Shown piece by piece: positions 34,192 through 44,794 of a DNA stretch of 64,000 bases. Origin of the DNA: Micrasema longulum (taxonomy: Eukaryota > Arthropoda > Insecta > Trichoptera > Brachycentridae); NCBI GenBank assembly GCA_022494885.1, contig JAGVSM010003436.1, positions 62,001 through 126,000 of the forward strand, written 5' to 3'. The notes beneath the pieces were generated by a model. That model worked only from the letters and a program-made list of their open reading frames with translations, made no database searches and was not told where the DNA came from. The position numbers and the translations under genes are program-made. Within the stretch, counting starts at the first letter, position 1. Every line of letters starts with the position of its first letter.

Positions 34192-34789
34192 TTAACTCTT
34201 GTGTGGCTGTGATATCACACTTGTCAACATAGGACACAAGACTTGGTGTATCTATCTTATTTTTTTAAATTATGATTTCGTATTTTTTGTAATCTTCAAA
34301 TGAACATTTTTACACCCGATTTAAAAAGTAAAACTTGTATAACTATGCTAAATGTTAATACAAACAATATTTATCCTTGCCACACGAAGAATGAATGTCC
34401 GCTAATCCAGCAACACATCTTTACAGAAACCTTATACAAGAGAGAGCACTAAGATAGAAGTTATAACAAGGAAGATAGAGACGCTGTTCTGCGGCGGGTG
34501 TTGTTGAAAACAGATTCAGTCTACAGTCGGTTGATGACAGTGATGAGGGACGCATGCGCGTAACATGAGCGGCGTATTTGTGATTTTAAATTTATTTTGC
34601 TATAACAGGGCTAAATTATATATTTATTTACATTTATTACGGAAAAAGAATTATTAAACAGAACGTCTTTATGTTATTATTTTTCTTCAAATGTCTGAAC
34701 TTTAAAATATTCCATCTTTTACTAGTCGTAACACGATGTTACATCACCGCGCACAAAGGGTTTATTTACCACAGTCTTTTAAGAGTTAA
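34192..34789 (-). mobile_element. TTAA-flanked inverted-repeat element, copy 1
   Basis: It is bounded by TTAA at both ends. The left end reads CTCTTGTGTGGCTGTGATAT and the inverted right end CTCTTAAAAGACTGTGGTAA, sharing CTCTT and CTGTG. Copy 2 (42746-43363) is in the opposite orientation with the same ends and shared interior (TTTAGCCCTGTTATAG and its complement; GCATGCGCGTAAC). TTAA target duplication suggests piggyBac- or Kolobok-type mobilisation. No transposase is present, so it is non-autonomous. Confidence 0.8.
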
Positions 34790-35076
34790 ACATTACTTCA
34801 AACACAAATTAGGTAAAATTTACCTACCCGTATTAGTTTTATTTTAATTTGACGTTTTATCATCAGTGTGACCATTATATGAAGCAAAGTTTTGTCACAT
34901 TAAAATGTAAAAATCTTCAAATTAATCACTCTCTGGGGGGTAGGAAGATCCATAATACAACCCCAGATTGTAACAAGTAAATCTTCGCCGTTCTTGTCCC
35001 GTGTTACTATTTATATCCGCCATATGTGACTATTACTTCATCACCCACTAACGTATAACGGTTTTTTGTTTTTCAG

Positions 35077-35181
35077 ATTGGAGCATTGAAAGGCTTCTAT
35101 CTTCTCCAACACAATCACGTCCACAGACGTTCCCTGAATATGAGCCTTGATCACCACCTGAAGCTGGAAGATGAACCTGAG
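35077..35181 (+). CDS. Furin-like proprotein convertase, prodomain exon (partial gene)
   Basis: A 105-base exon of 35 codons. Furin/PC enzymes are Ca-dependent subtilisin-like proteases of the secretory pathway that cut precursors after basic residues; their prodomain acts as intramolecular chaperone and inhibitor. The exon encodes IGALKGFYLLQHNHVHRRSL followed by a His-rich stretch and KLEDEPE. This matches the family pattern GQIG-L--YY-F-H----KRS......(D/E)P-V, where HRRS lies at the internal basic site of the prodomain. The acceptor TTTTTGTTTTTCAG and donor GAG/GTAAGA are strong, and CTAAC with its A at 35051 (25 bases upstream) suits a branch point. The exon is phase 0 at both ends. The paralogue (Fur1, Fur2 or PCSK5/6-like) cannot be decided, and the catalytic domain lies outside the window. 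Confidence 0.88.
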
Positions 35182-35538
35182 GTAAGAACCAGTTGATCAA
35201 ATTATTGTTATTTTTCTCAAACTATTTCAATCTTAGGCTCTGTTGACTTTGCCATAAAAAAAATCGTTTATATTTCTTTTGGTCATTCAATATCCTTTCG
35301 TTAGGGTTATGCTTTATGGTTCGTGCTTTCATTCCTTTCCAAATGAAATGCGTGATATTTTTGCTTTTCTAAATATTACCAATTAACTAGCAGACTTTTA
35401 AAGCCTACAATGCCCAATGTAGAATTTTTCGATAAAATTTGAAACAAAAAGTCAGTTGCACGTATTCTGATAAAATAGTAATTTAGCTTAAGTTCAAAGG
35501 GTGATTTTTGTGTTTTTTTTAAAGATTTGAAGTTATTA

Positions 35539-35962
35539 TTGAACGCAGTTATGCAAAAATCAGCCAGTCATAGAAAAGTGAAACTTATATAATAGCACTT
35601 CTATGAAACGAGTGAATAATCAAATCAACATAACAGTTGGAATGTTTTTGACTTTGACAAATGATAAACAATTAATGCATTAGTTTTTTTTTGTATTACA
35701 AACAAGCATCTTATTATTTGTTCGAACAGTTTCATTGATTTTTAAAACACCGTCAGATTTTTCAAGTCCTGCTGGTGTTTTTTGCAAATTGAGAAATGCC
35801 AATTTTGCAATCGACACTATTTTTATAAATTTCAGTTTTTTTTGTGAAAGCGGTCTGGCTGTTTTGAGCAAAACATAGAATTGATCTTACTGCACCCAAT
35901 AACATCAATATCTATTTTTGTTTAAATTGTGGACTGGCTGCTTTCTGCATAAATACGTTCAA
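35539..35962 (-). mobile_element. Inverted-repeat element family F, copy 2
   Basis: The ends TTGAACGCAGTTATGCAAAA and (inverted) TTGAACGTATTTATGCAGAA, each continuing to CAGCCAG, match those of the element at 18393-18821. Interior matches include AACAGCCAGACCGCTTTCA and CATTCCAACTGTT in opposite orientation. A 64-codon frame on the minus strand is not conserved in copy 1. It lies about 360 bases downstream of the furin-like exon. Confidence 0.75.
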
Positions 35963-36350
35963 TTGTTTCCGCCACTTTCATTATTATATAAACAGATGTT
36001 CGTAAAATCGTTATTTCTTGTTTTCCTTACATTCTTGTATTTTTTAACCTTTTAATGCCCGATATAGCATATTGTCTACATAAACTGAAATATAATATTA
36101 AAACAAAAAAATCTACTCTCTTTTTATTATTTTTCCCAGTATCATAAAAGAAAACATATATTAAAATATGTTTTTTGTTATCAGTTAGAAAAATTTGGCA
36201 TTGATGAGTTAATATGATTATTTAACTTTACTTTTTGTAATAAATGTAAATTGATTAATTAATTAACCAGTCAAGATAATATGGTACTAAGCAAGCGGCG
36301 ATCCTCGCCGTTTTTGTTAAATCAATGTGATCCGTTGTACATTTTAGACG

Positions 36351-36391
36351 AATAATATTTCATTAGGTAGTAAACCTAATGAAATATTATT
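36351..36391. repeat. Perfect 18 bp stem, 5-base loop hairpin
   Basis: AATAATATTTCATTAGGT, loop AGTAA, then the exact complement ACCTAATGAAATATTATT. It is too short for a typical insect microRNA precursor. It may be a cruciform or the trace of a small foldback. Confidence 0.75.
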
Positions 36392-36452
36392 GTGAAAGAT
36401 TACTTTTTTTTAAATACTTTTTTTGTAAAAGAGACATATTTGAGTTTTCCTT

Positions 36453-36575
36453 ATTTATCCAAATATTTCAATTTTATGACCATTTCTATTTTATGAAATC
36501 GTGTTGTGGCAGAGTGGCATTTGTACCTCGGACCTTTGGCCCGTGAGTCCACAATATTACCACAGGACAACAATC
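36453..36575 (-). repeat. SINE family B, decayed copy
   Basis: The minus strand has GTTGTCCTGTGGTAATATTG, GACTCACGGGCCAAAGGTCC, GAGGTACAAATGCC (B box lost), then ATAAAATAGAAATGGTCAT and AATTGAAATATTTGGATAAA. Confidence 0.65.
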
Positions 36576-37487
36576 CATTTTTTTCCCCGGTTTCTTTATT
36601 ATTTGGAAATTCAATCCCGGGATCTCAAATGTTGCGATCAAACGGGTTAACTGCTTTATAATGTGTTAAATTCCATACAATAATTGAATTGTATCCTAAA
36701 TACTTTTTAAATACATTTTTCTTTATAATTTGATGCATTCTGTGAATTATAATAATCCTTTGACGCTTTTCAAATGATCAAAAGTCGTGTGGGCGAGCTT
36801 TGAGCCATATTTTATATTCGCTCCCTATTTTATTTGGAATAATTTTTGCTGTTGACGGTCGATTTAACAACCCTTCCACGTCATCCTTACTCCCTCTCTT
36901 CTCATCTCCAGCAACCTCGTATTTCTTTTGAATAAAAAAACTTAACAAAAAATAAACAACCTTTATGGCAACTCATCAATTACAATTTATTGATTGCACT
37001 TGATGGTAGAATTGAGGGAATTTATCTTATGGAAAAGATTTGATACTATAGTATATTCACCTAGAACGTTCTTGTTAAGGGATAAACTCGAAAATGAATT
37101 AAATGTTATTATTTCGAAATTCTAACATTAATGTAATAAGATCAAAATTTGGTGGAGGTTTCTCGACGGTATAAATAAAAAAGTTCCTAGCTCCTAGTCA
37201 ACGTTACGGAAGAACCAACTGAAGTTTTTTTTAAAATTAATAATAAATTTCATATTATTTATTCGTTTTTTAAAAGACTATGTTGTAATGACGCCAAAAT
37301 AATAGCTAAACAAAGATGTGATTTTTTTATGATTGAAAAAAAAAACAACTTGAATCGGCTCTTCTCTAGGGCTGCTACATATTTTCGTCGCTTAGATACT
37401 TTTTCTTTTCCACCGTCGCCTCGATATGAAAATAATGAAGCCTGTCATCATTTGATGATGATGACATACGTCTTTTTAAATCTTGTT

Positions 37488-37524
37488 GCGTTCCCGGTTT
37501 CCAGACGTACCCATCTCTTCGTCA
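37488..37524 (-). ncRNA. Hammerhead-like motif (decayed)
   Basis: Minus strand: UUGACGA (core with C3 changed), A, GAGAUG-GGUA-CGUCUG (stem II with end mismatch and G-U), GAAA, then CCGGG. The flanking ACCAACATGC is shared with the motif at 52161 (CCAACATGCGAAAC), so both come from one element family. Confidence 0.5.
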
Positions 37525-37673
37525 AAATACACCAACATGCAAATACTAAAATACTCGTTTATATTCTAATTTATTTTATTTATTAGAGTTCACAAACAAT
37601 AAAAAATACATACGACATTGGTATAATAATTACAATTTGTTTTTTTAAAAAATAAATACTAGCGGTCTTTTAA

Positions 37674-37831
37674 CTTACCCAAATATTTCAATTTTGGTGG
37701 TCATTATTAACTAGCTGTAAATAACTCACTATTAGAAAATGGAAATCATGTTGGCGTAGAGTGGGGTTTGAACCTCGAACCTCTGGCCCGTGAGTTTGCA
37801 ACACCACCCACGGGACCACGACCCGATTGCC
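37674..37831 (-). repeat. SINE family B copy
   Basis: Minus strand: ATCGGGTCGTGGTCCCGTGG, GACTCACGGGCCAGAGGTTC with B-box-like GAGGTTCAAACCCC, then CTCTACGCCAAC, TTTTCTAATAGTGAGTTATT, and AAATTGAAATATTTGGGTAA. The open frame nearby is not a gene. Confidence 0.75.
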
Positions 37832-38460
37832 GCTATGTTTGGATATTGTTCATCAATATTTATTAAAAATTTTTAGTTGAATTTATTGCTTTCAATAAAT
37901 GACTTGTCTAACTTGTCTGACTCGTCTTACGATGTCGTGAGAGCGATGTAACCAATTATTTTTCGTTAATTAGTGGATTTAAGTTTCAACTTAGTATTTA
38001 TTATTTTTTTTAAAAATGAGATGAGATGAGATACAAAAAAACTCTTCCAAGAAATTTCACATATTTATTTGAACGTTTATTTATTATGTGTCAAGTTCGA
38101 GCTTATCTTTCAAAACCCATAGTATTAGTATATCAACGGCCCCTACGTATACTATCGAATCTGGATTTTGCAAGGTTTACAGGAGAGCAAAAACAAAGTT
38201 TGATAATGTTTTAAGAGGCCGTCAGATATGGTACAATTGCCAAACATGTGTTTATTGTAGTGTTTATAGGTAGTTTTTGTCATGTTTGTTTTAGTTTTTC
38301 GATATTATTGATGCTTTATTAGATATTTCACTTTCGACAGTTTACCTCGAATCGATTTCAACAATTATTATCGAATGTGGTAATTTCGATGTTTAACACC
38401 GGAAATATTTTATTGAAAGATATCGCATGTGAGAGATTTAATATTATTCTTTGAATTTTA

Positions 38461-38716
38461 TCGTCGTTGCACATCAAATATGGTCCATGTGACTCGGGGC
38501 ACATTCTGAGAAAATCGATAAAAACGATTTAAAAAAAAAAACTAAACCAAAAATAACACTTTTGTGTATGAACGAAGTAGGAAAAATACAGTATTTTTTA
38601 ATAAATTAATATATTTATTTGAAATATTAATTACTTTATGCCAAAAAGTCGTATTTTGGTGATTTTCTCAGAATGTGCTCCGAGTATATTAGCACATATT
38701 TGATGTGCAACGACGA
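38461..38716. mobile_element. TA-flanked 256 bp MITE-like element
   Basis: The left end TCGTCGTTGCACATCAAATA and the inverted right end are identical over 20 bases, and the match continues to CACATTCTGAGAAAATC (about 58 bp with a few mismatches). TA lies directly outside both ends (38459-38460 and 38717-38718), consistent with Tc1/mariner-type insertion. The interior is AT-rich without a reading frame. Confidence 0.85.
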
Positions 38717-39650
38717 TATACCATTTAAATGTCTTAACCATTAGTTTAACGTTCAGTTATGGTTTATATTGATGTATTACACTTCAAACCTTCCGTTTGT
38801 TGTATTAAACCGAAGATTGGACAACGCTAGATAAGTCAGTACTGAATGCGGAATTGTATCGAACACAAGAGAACCTCATTGGCATCTGTTCTGTGAGATA
38901 TTGCATACTAATTGAGATGCATAAATACACAAATAATAAACCTACATATGTCCTTTACACAGAATTAAGCATAGCCCAGAAACCGCATACGCCCATCAAA
39001 CAGAAGGCGACTAAACTACTAATAATGGCGTGGTTTTACGTTTTAACACATTAGTTTCTTTGTGGACGTCGCTCAGTATGCAGCTCCCGATTGAAATTCA
39101 ATTATTCCGTGTTGTGTCGTTTTAAAGTAAAGAAATACTGCTCAAATCTTTAAGAAACAGGATGACATCACATTTCATGTGTAAGTAGCAAATGCATTAC
39201 TTTAAAATTAAATTATTTTTCCATCTGTCAGATTGCCAAAGAAAACAAAATAAACATTTTGTGAGTGTTGCCAGAAATTTCAAATTTTTTACCCTACTTT
39301 GTTCATCCAATAAGAGAACTAATGAAAATTGGATTTCTCGGATTAAACAACACCGTGGAGGACATTTGACCGATATTATCTTTAAAACATCAAATATTAT
39401 TAAACATGACATAAAAATATTATTTTTATGTAAAATAAAATTTATTTTTTTCAAGTTCAAAGTTCATTAATTAAATTACTCTTCTTAAACGAGTATTTAA
39501 TTATCTACTCTGTTGTGTCAATCAACGTTTCCGCGTGTAAAAAAAAATTTTAGATAATTAAATAGATGACAAGTTGCTTTTTTAAAAATATAATTATCAT
39601 ACATTTTTGTTATGAATATATTTTTCGCGATCTGGCAACATTACGCGGTG

Positions 39651-39670
39651 ACTTCACGCATGCGCGTGGT
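39651..39670. promoter_or_regulatory. NRF-1/Ewg-like palindromic motif
   Basis: CACGCATGCGCGTG (39655-39668) is close to the NRF-1 type site (GCATGCGC). Similar GCATGCGCGTA motifs occur at about 34553 (inside a TTAA element) and 50575. A single motif in an intron is weak evidence. Confidence 0.2.
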
Positions 39671-39894
39671 GAAAGTGGGGAGAATTAAGGGTTTTTTGGA
39701 CACAATTCGATGTACTCAAATATAATTCTACGCTCCGTCTGGACTATTCTTAATTCTATAGTCCATCATATCGAATTGGTTGAACGTTTCGCTCTGTAGA
39801 TAAAATTAAGGGAATAATATCAAGTGTTAACACAAGTTACATTTGTTTTTTCCAAGTGAACTTCAACAAGACGACACTCCAAAAAAAAAATAGC

Positions 39895-40065
39895 GACAAA
39901 TTAGTCAATGATGTATTCTCCGTCATTATTTTACCACAAATTGGTTAATAATTCACGGTATATTCACCGTACGCTGCGCAAATATCGCGAGCAACTTTAT
40001 TCCTTCGATTGAACGCGAACAGAGAGAGACGTCAAAAATACTCATTTTCATTTAACAGTTTTGTT
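39895..40065 (-). pseudogene. Mariner-type transposase HTH fragment
   Basis: The minus strand encodes a segment like RNKVARDICAAYGEYTVNY, similar to 8500-8655 (KTARDICAMYDEDAINY). The order fits the DNA-binding N-terminus of a mariner transposase. It is short and broken. Confidence 0.45.
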
Positions 40066-40300
40066 TTACTTTTGGTGGTCATTTTTAAATTTGGAAAAAA
40101 CAAATGTAACTTATGCGAACACATTATAATATGTAATGTACGAACATTGAAAAAAATCTAGTGAAGAAATTATAGTGTTGAAGTGGAAATTGATCAGTTC
40201 ATTTTAGGGTCACGAACTGCCGTTTTTTTTAATTAATAAATAATCATTACAAAAATATATTTGAAATCTTTTGGTTAAGTTTTAATTTGTTTTATACCAA

Positions 40301-40336
40301 TAAACGCTTTCGCCTAAGTAGGCATCTTCATGACCC
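40301..40336 (-). ncRNA. Hammerhead-like motif (variant)
   Basis: Minus strand: AUGAAGA (core CUGANGA with C3 lost), U, perfect stem II GCCU/AGGC with ACUU loop, GAAA, then GCGUUUA. The layout agrees with the other motifs in the window, but the terminal palindrome (AGCGUU) is imperfect and stem I is unclear. Confidence 0.4.
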
Positions 40337-40923
40337 CTTCTAAATTTCTAGATTTCCAACTTTTACTTTACTTTTAACTAGGTTTTAAGGATAAAAGAAA
40401 ATCAGGTAAGTATTTTATTTAGGAACAGACAAAACAAAACAGTTCATTTTTATGTTAGGAAAGTTTGTTAATGGACTGAAATTGGGATTAAGGAATATTA
40501 ATTATTCAAAAGGTGGAAAAGTAACACGTGAATACAACAAAGTAACAGGCAGGGTGATACAAATTATTACATCATAAGTAAGGACAATACTTTCATTTTA
40601 TGACGGGAAAGCTTACTTAATAATATTTTTAATAATAGTATTTTGTTTGGTTTTGTCTGGTAGTTTTTTTTAATAACGTCTGTCCCTTGTTTATTAGTCT
40701 CGCCCTTGTCTCGTTTTAAAATGTTGTATATAATATTGTTCTGATATTCTCGTATTGTGTCCATGATAACTACAATGGTTTTTCAAGTTTTAGTTCTTCG
40801 TCTGCAATTACATTAGTGGATAATTTATGGATAAAGTTTAAGGATTTTAGTTGAAAGAGTTCAGTTACTTTTTATTGATTAGTTTGTTTAAGAAGTTTTT
40901 AAGTTTCCTTTAATTTATTTTTG

Positions 40924-41195
40924 ATAACTTAAATAGCGCAATTTTCGTTATATAATACCTCAAAGCGCTTTACAAAAGGAAAAACATAAACAAAATATAT
41001 ATTTTTTTTAAAAAAAAAAAGAAATATTTGCGTTCTTATGATTTACCCAAATATTTAATTTTGAGGGCCATTCTCAACGAGTTGTAAATAACTCACTATT
41101 AGAAAATGGAATCCAGTTGGGGTAGAGTGGGATTCGAACCACGGACCTTTGGTCTGTGAGTCCGAGACACTTGACACGGGACCACAACCCGACAC
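40924..41195 (-). repeat. SINE family B, longest copy
   Basis: Minus strand head: GTCGGGTTGTGGTCCCGTGT, GACTCACAGACCAAAGGTCC, B box GTGGTTCGAATCCCACTCTA. Body: TTTTCTAATAGTGAGTTATT, TACAACTCGTTGAGAATGGC, AAATTAAATATTTGGGTAAA. After an A/T run the tail reads AAAGCGCTTTGAGGTATTAT and AATTGCGCTATTTAAGTTAT. It defines the family B structure. Confidence 0.8.
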
Positions 41196-41599
41196 ATTAA
41201 AAAAAAATTGTTATTTATGAAAAATAATGTACTTTGTTATCACATGCGACGAATTTATTTTATTTTATTTTTATTTTATTTTATTTGGGAAATCAACAGT
41301 TCTACATACATATTTATAGTAAACAAACAGATATAGTGTATAAACTCAGAACTAATAACAGATTTCCACATAGTATACAAAGTTAGTAAAGAAAATATAT
41401 TACATATCAAATAAATACATATAATTTATGCATGTCAAAATGTTATTTTCAGGTACTCAATAATCAAAGATTTTTAAAATATTTTATTTTAAGAACATTA
41501 AGTTACTGTAAATTGGGCGGGATTGGGACGAGAATGTTTGAAGAGAGGATAAGGAGGGGAAGGGAGATGTACATATTTATTATTTTAATGTCTACTAAG

Positions 41600-42000
41600 T
41601 TACATAATGTATTTTAGTGTAAATTTCAAATCTGACAGAGTGATGTTTGCGTAATCTATATTTGTAAATTTTGTATTGCACACTGAAAAAGTAATACGAA
41701 AAAAAACATTTTTAACATACGATGTTTTACTTATTGGTACATGAAACAGGTGGTACCGTCTACAAATCCTAGCTGGGACATGTATTGTTATTAAACCAAG
41801 CAGCTCTGTACAGTCAACCATTCCTGTCATAATTTTGTAAAGCATTAGTTGGTCCGCACACACTCTGCGGTATTGTAGAGAATGCGCGTTCGCCGAATTT
41901 AGAGCGCTGTTTGCGTGGAGGTATAATAACTTTTCTCTCGACGTAGATGTAGCTGATCTAAGCTTAAGACGTCTTTCAGCTGGTTCACCTGGAATGCAAA
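41600..42000 (-). pseudogene. LINE C-terminal fragment
   Basis: An open reading on the minus strand gives CADQLMLYKIMTGMVDCTEL, LGLITIHVPARICRRYHLF and KNVFFRITFSVCNTKF, then a C-terminal NITLSDLKFTLKY before the stop near 41600. The order (D.L.LYK...G..DC..LL..I...VP.R..R....F, then N.FFR) is the familiar C-terminal part of animal LINE proteins. The upstream continuation is frameshifted. Confidence 0.7.
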
Positions 42001-42404
42001 GTTCTCTTATATATTCTGGAGTAGTCTTTTAAATAATGTAGATCATAAACTAACTTCAGTATTTTATTTTACTGTCTTTGTAGTATGTTTATGTCATTTT
42101 GATTTTCTGTTCCCCGTTAAAGTTGCTTATAACATATTTTAGTTTTTATATAGTCTTCAAACATGATTTTTTTCCCGTTTTTGGAACAAAATTTAAGATT
42201 TTCAAAAAAAGACTCAACAATGTCGCCACTTTACTGATTAAATTATTGATATGAATTGTCCATGTCAATTGTGTCTATTATTAGTTTTAAGTATTTAACA
42301 TATTATAGATCCATGACAAAATATTTAAAAATAAATGTGACAAAGTAATGGGTTATGTATAGATTCCACTAGCCACAACCACATATGTCTCACAATCTCC
42401 GTCT

Positions 42405-42490
42405 TAGAACAGACTGAGTCCTGTTAGATGGAGATTATTCTAACCTGAGGACGCTCCGTATTCATTTTCTAATTCATTAGTTTAAAATAG
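42405..42490 (+). repeat. Unclassified repeat, pair with 21090-21180
   Basis: See the partner: shared AGATGGAGA, CGTATTCA.TTTCTA and TAGTTT blocks in order. Confidence 0.4.
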
Positions 42491-42683
42491 ATTCACTGGT
42501 ATTAAATAAGTATACTAATTCAATAATCCAATGCAATAAATCTATAAAATAAATAAATAAACATGGTTATCCAGTGGATTACTACAGTCGTAACTACAAT
42601 CTCTAAAATAGAACTAAAAATCCGGATGAGTATTTACGACTCGATGGCATGTCACAGGTAAAAAATGGAAAATTGAAAAACGG

Positions 42684-42745
42684 GTAACTCGTTTATTGAC
42701 AAAAAATATCGGTTTTTTGTATGAGCGAAACCGTTAGGATGACCT
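42684..42745 (+). repeat. Short repeat, pair with 47632-47700
   Basis: TTATTGACAAAAAATATCGG, TTTTTTGTATGAGCGAAACC and GTTAGGATGAC are matched by ATTGACAAAAAAAACATTG, TTTTTTTGTATGAGCGAAAC and CGATAGGAAGAC at 47650-47697. The TTAA element copy 2 begins directly at its end. Confidence 0.5.
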
Positions 42746-43363
42746 TTAACTCTTAAAAGACTGTGATAAATAATCCCTTTGCGCGCGGTGATGTAACATC
42801 GTGTTACCACTAGTAAAAGACGGAATAATTATAATTCAAAAATTGAAAAAAAAAAAAAACACGGAGACATACTTTTTAATAATCCCTTTTCCATTATTTG
42901 TGCAAACAAACATATAATTTAGCCCTGTTATAGTAAAATAAATTAATAATCATAAATACGCCGCTCAGATTACGCGCGTGCGTTTCCCATCACTGTTATC
43001 AACCGGCTGAAATCTAACTCTATTTTGCACTTTACTTAGTTTTGTTTTTGTCTCTTTCACACTAACACCTGCCATAGAACAGCGTTTCTGTCTTCCTTGT
43101 GATGAGTTCTATCTTCGTGCTCTTTCTTAAATATATGTGTTGCTGAATTAGCGGACACTCTTTTTTCGCGTAGCGAGGATAAATATTTTTTTTGTATTAA
43201 CATCCAGCATAGTTGTACAAATTTCACTTTCCAAATCCGGTGTGAAAGTGTCCATTTGAAGATTATAAAAAATACGAACTCATCATTTTAAAAAATAAGA
43301 GAGATATATCAAGTCTTGTGTCCTATGTCGACTAGTGTGACATCACAGCCACACAAGAGTTAA
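42746..43363 (+). mobile_element. TTAA-flanked inverted-repeat element, copy 2
   Basis: Bounded by TTAA. Left end CTCTTAAAAGACTGTGATAA, inverted right end CTCTTGTGTGGCTGTGATGT. It is opposite in orientation to copy 1 (34192-34789), with shared blocks such as GATGTAACATCGTGTTA, TTTAGCCCTGTTATAG, GAACAGCG and TGAATTAGCGGACA. It is non-autonomous and piggyBac- or Kolobok-like by its target site. Confidence 0.8.
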
Positions 43364-43417
43364 AACGGTTTTGGGGTATATTGAAAAAGTATTAACTCTG
43401 CAATATTTTTTTTTTTG

Positions 43418-43541
43418 ACTTGCATCTGAAACGTAAGGTTTATCACCTTACCTTCCTGTAATAGATAATCGAGATGCGTTGCATCTAGTGTACTAATGCA
43501 GTGTTCTGAGGACCATCTAGTGCGAATGGTACGATGATCAT
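43418..43541 (+). repeat. SINE family A, 5'-truncated
   Basis: TTGCATCTGAAACGTAAGGT, ATCACCTTACCTTCCTGTAA, GATGCGTTGCATCTAGTGTA and CTAATGCAGTG match the 3' half of family A, ending ATGGTACGATGATCA. Confidence 0.65.
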
Positions 43542-43830
43542 ACAACTTAGAGTGAAAATATTTATCTTATGTTACTTAATTTTGCCAGTGGAACGTTTTT
43601 TTAAATGAATTTTGACATTATAAAATACAAGAGCGAATGTTTGTACATCGTAAAAATGGTTTTGTTTGTCATATTATTTGTCAAAATGACATTTTACAGC
43701 GAAATACGTATCACACATTAAGGAACTTCTGTTACAATCTGAGTCCTGAATAGTTCTTCAAACTCGAAGTGATAATATCACACTCCATCTAAAGAAGAAC
43801 TTAATTAAAATAAGCCAAGCTGGAGGTGAG

Positions 43831-43885
43831 CGGTCTTCAAACTACGATCCGCGGGCCAAGAGTGGCACGAAAACTCCACTACTCC
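43831..43885 (+). mobile_element. Possible hAT-type terminal sequence
   Basis: GAGCGGTCTTCAAACTACGA, then TCCGCGGGCCAAGAGTGG, resembles the common hAT non-autonomous terminus (C-A-G-x-G-G-T-C..CAAACT...GCCCGCGGGCC). A possible opposite end lies at 47015-47085, but the flanking 8-mers do not match. Confidence 0.4.
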
Positions 43886-44794
43886 TCGTAACGGCTAGTG
43901 CGCGGCATTTATTTATTTTTATTTTTTATAAATGATGCATGTTTTTTTTTCTATGACAATCTTCTTATAATTTGTTTATGTTTTAACTTATTTTCAAAAA
44001 AAAAAAATACTAGCTCTTGTGCTTGTAGAGTGACTTACACTGTTATATTTTTTAAGTAATTTGAAGTTATATAATTTAAAAATATGTGTAAGAAAAAAAT
44101 TGAAATTATACGAAATAAAAAGCAAAACAGAAAATAATAAAACAATAATACGAATGAAAATAAATTGTTCTTTTTATTCGGGTTCAAAAAATTTCTTTGA
44201 ATTTACTTATAATTTATTTATCGATATATTAGTTTGAATAGATTTTAGTTTATTGGGAAGATTTTTGTCATTTTTAATTCCTTTGAAAACATAACTATTT
44301 TGACCGTAACTTGTGAGGAATTAAGAAATGTTGATATTATTTTGGTATCTGAGTGACTTGTTTATCTCAAATTTGTTTTTTTGTTATCTTTCAAATTTGT
44401 ACAATATAATTTATTTTGTAAATAGTGTCCTACCACTCGGAGGTAAAAATAAATGTGAAATCCTTGGCCCGGATTATTAAATACTTCAGGAGCGAGTGAC
44501 CACAATTTGATAGATTCAATTAAATACTTATGAGATTATAATTAAGCTCTTATACTTCTTTATACAATATGTTAGAGATTCAATACAATTATAATATCAA
44601 GGACGTGTGACCGACTAGGAAGGCAAAACCCGAATGACACGTGTGCTCGGACGCGTCGCACTGATTCCCCCTTATTCTCATATATGGTATATTTATAACT
44701 GTAAGTGCCCATAAATTAATATATTATAATGCATGGATACTACACATTGACGTACGAATCGTCAATCGCGTAAATATAGTAATTCTTTATTTAT

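Larger units (their letters stand above)
1..35076 (+). other. Inferred upstream intron of the furin-like gene
   Basis: This interval precedes the only recognised coding exon and has no convincing host exon, so it is read as intron (inference). It holds the repeats listed separately. In these stretches I see only AT-rich sequence: 1-586, 1150-2865, 3400-3725, 4650-5680, 6050-6480, 7330-8495, 9190-10780, 11735-11990, 12165-12655, 12910-14105, 15500-16115, 16280-17175, 19045-20195, 20650-21085, 21185-22425, 22965-23480, 25120-25770, 28710-29435, 30385-32215, 33000-34190. A tail-like AATAAATAAATAAAT near 2225 may be another LINE end. Other genes on either strand cannot be excluded. Confidence 0.5.

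Noticed and set aside
36351..36391. microRNA precursor
   Set aside because: An 18 bp stem with a 5-base loop is too short for a canonical precursor; kept only as a hairpin.
39192..39470. 92-codon frame containing ISRIKQHRGGHLTDIIF, resembling a transposase C-terminus
   Set aside because: The similarity to the mariner end at 18.9 kb is short, and no other part of a transposase is nearby; too weak to call.
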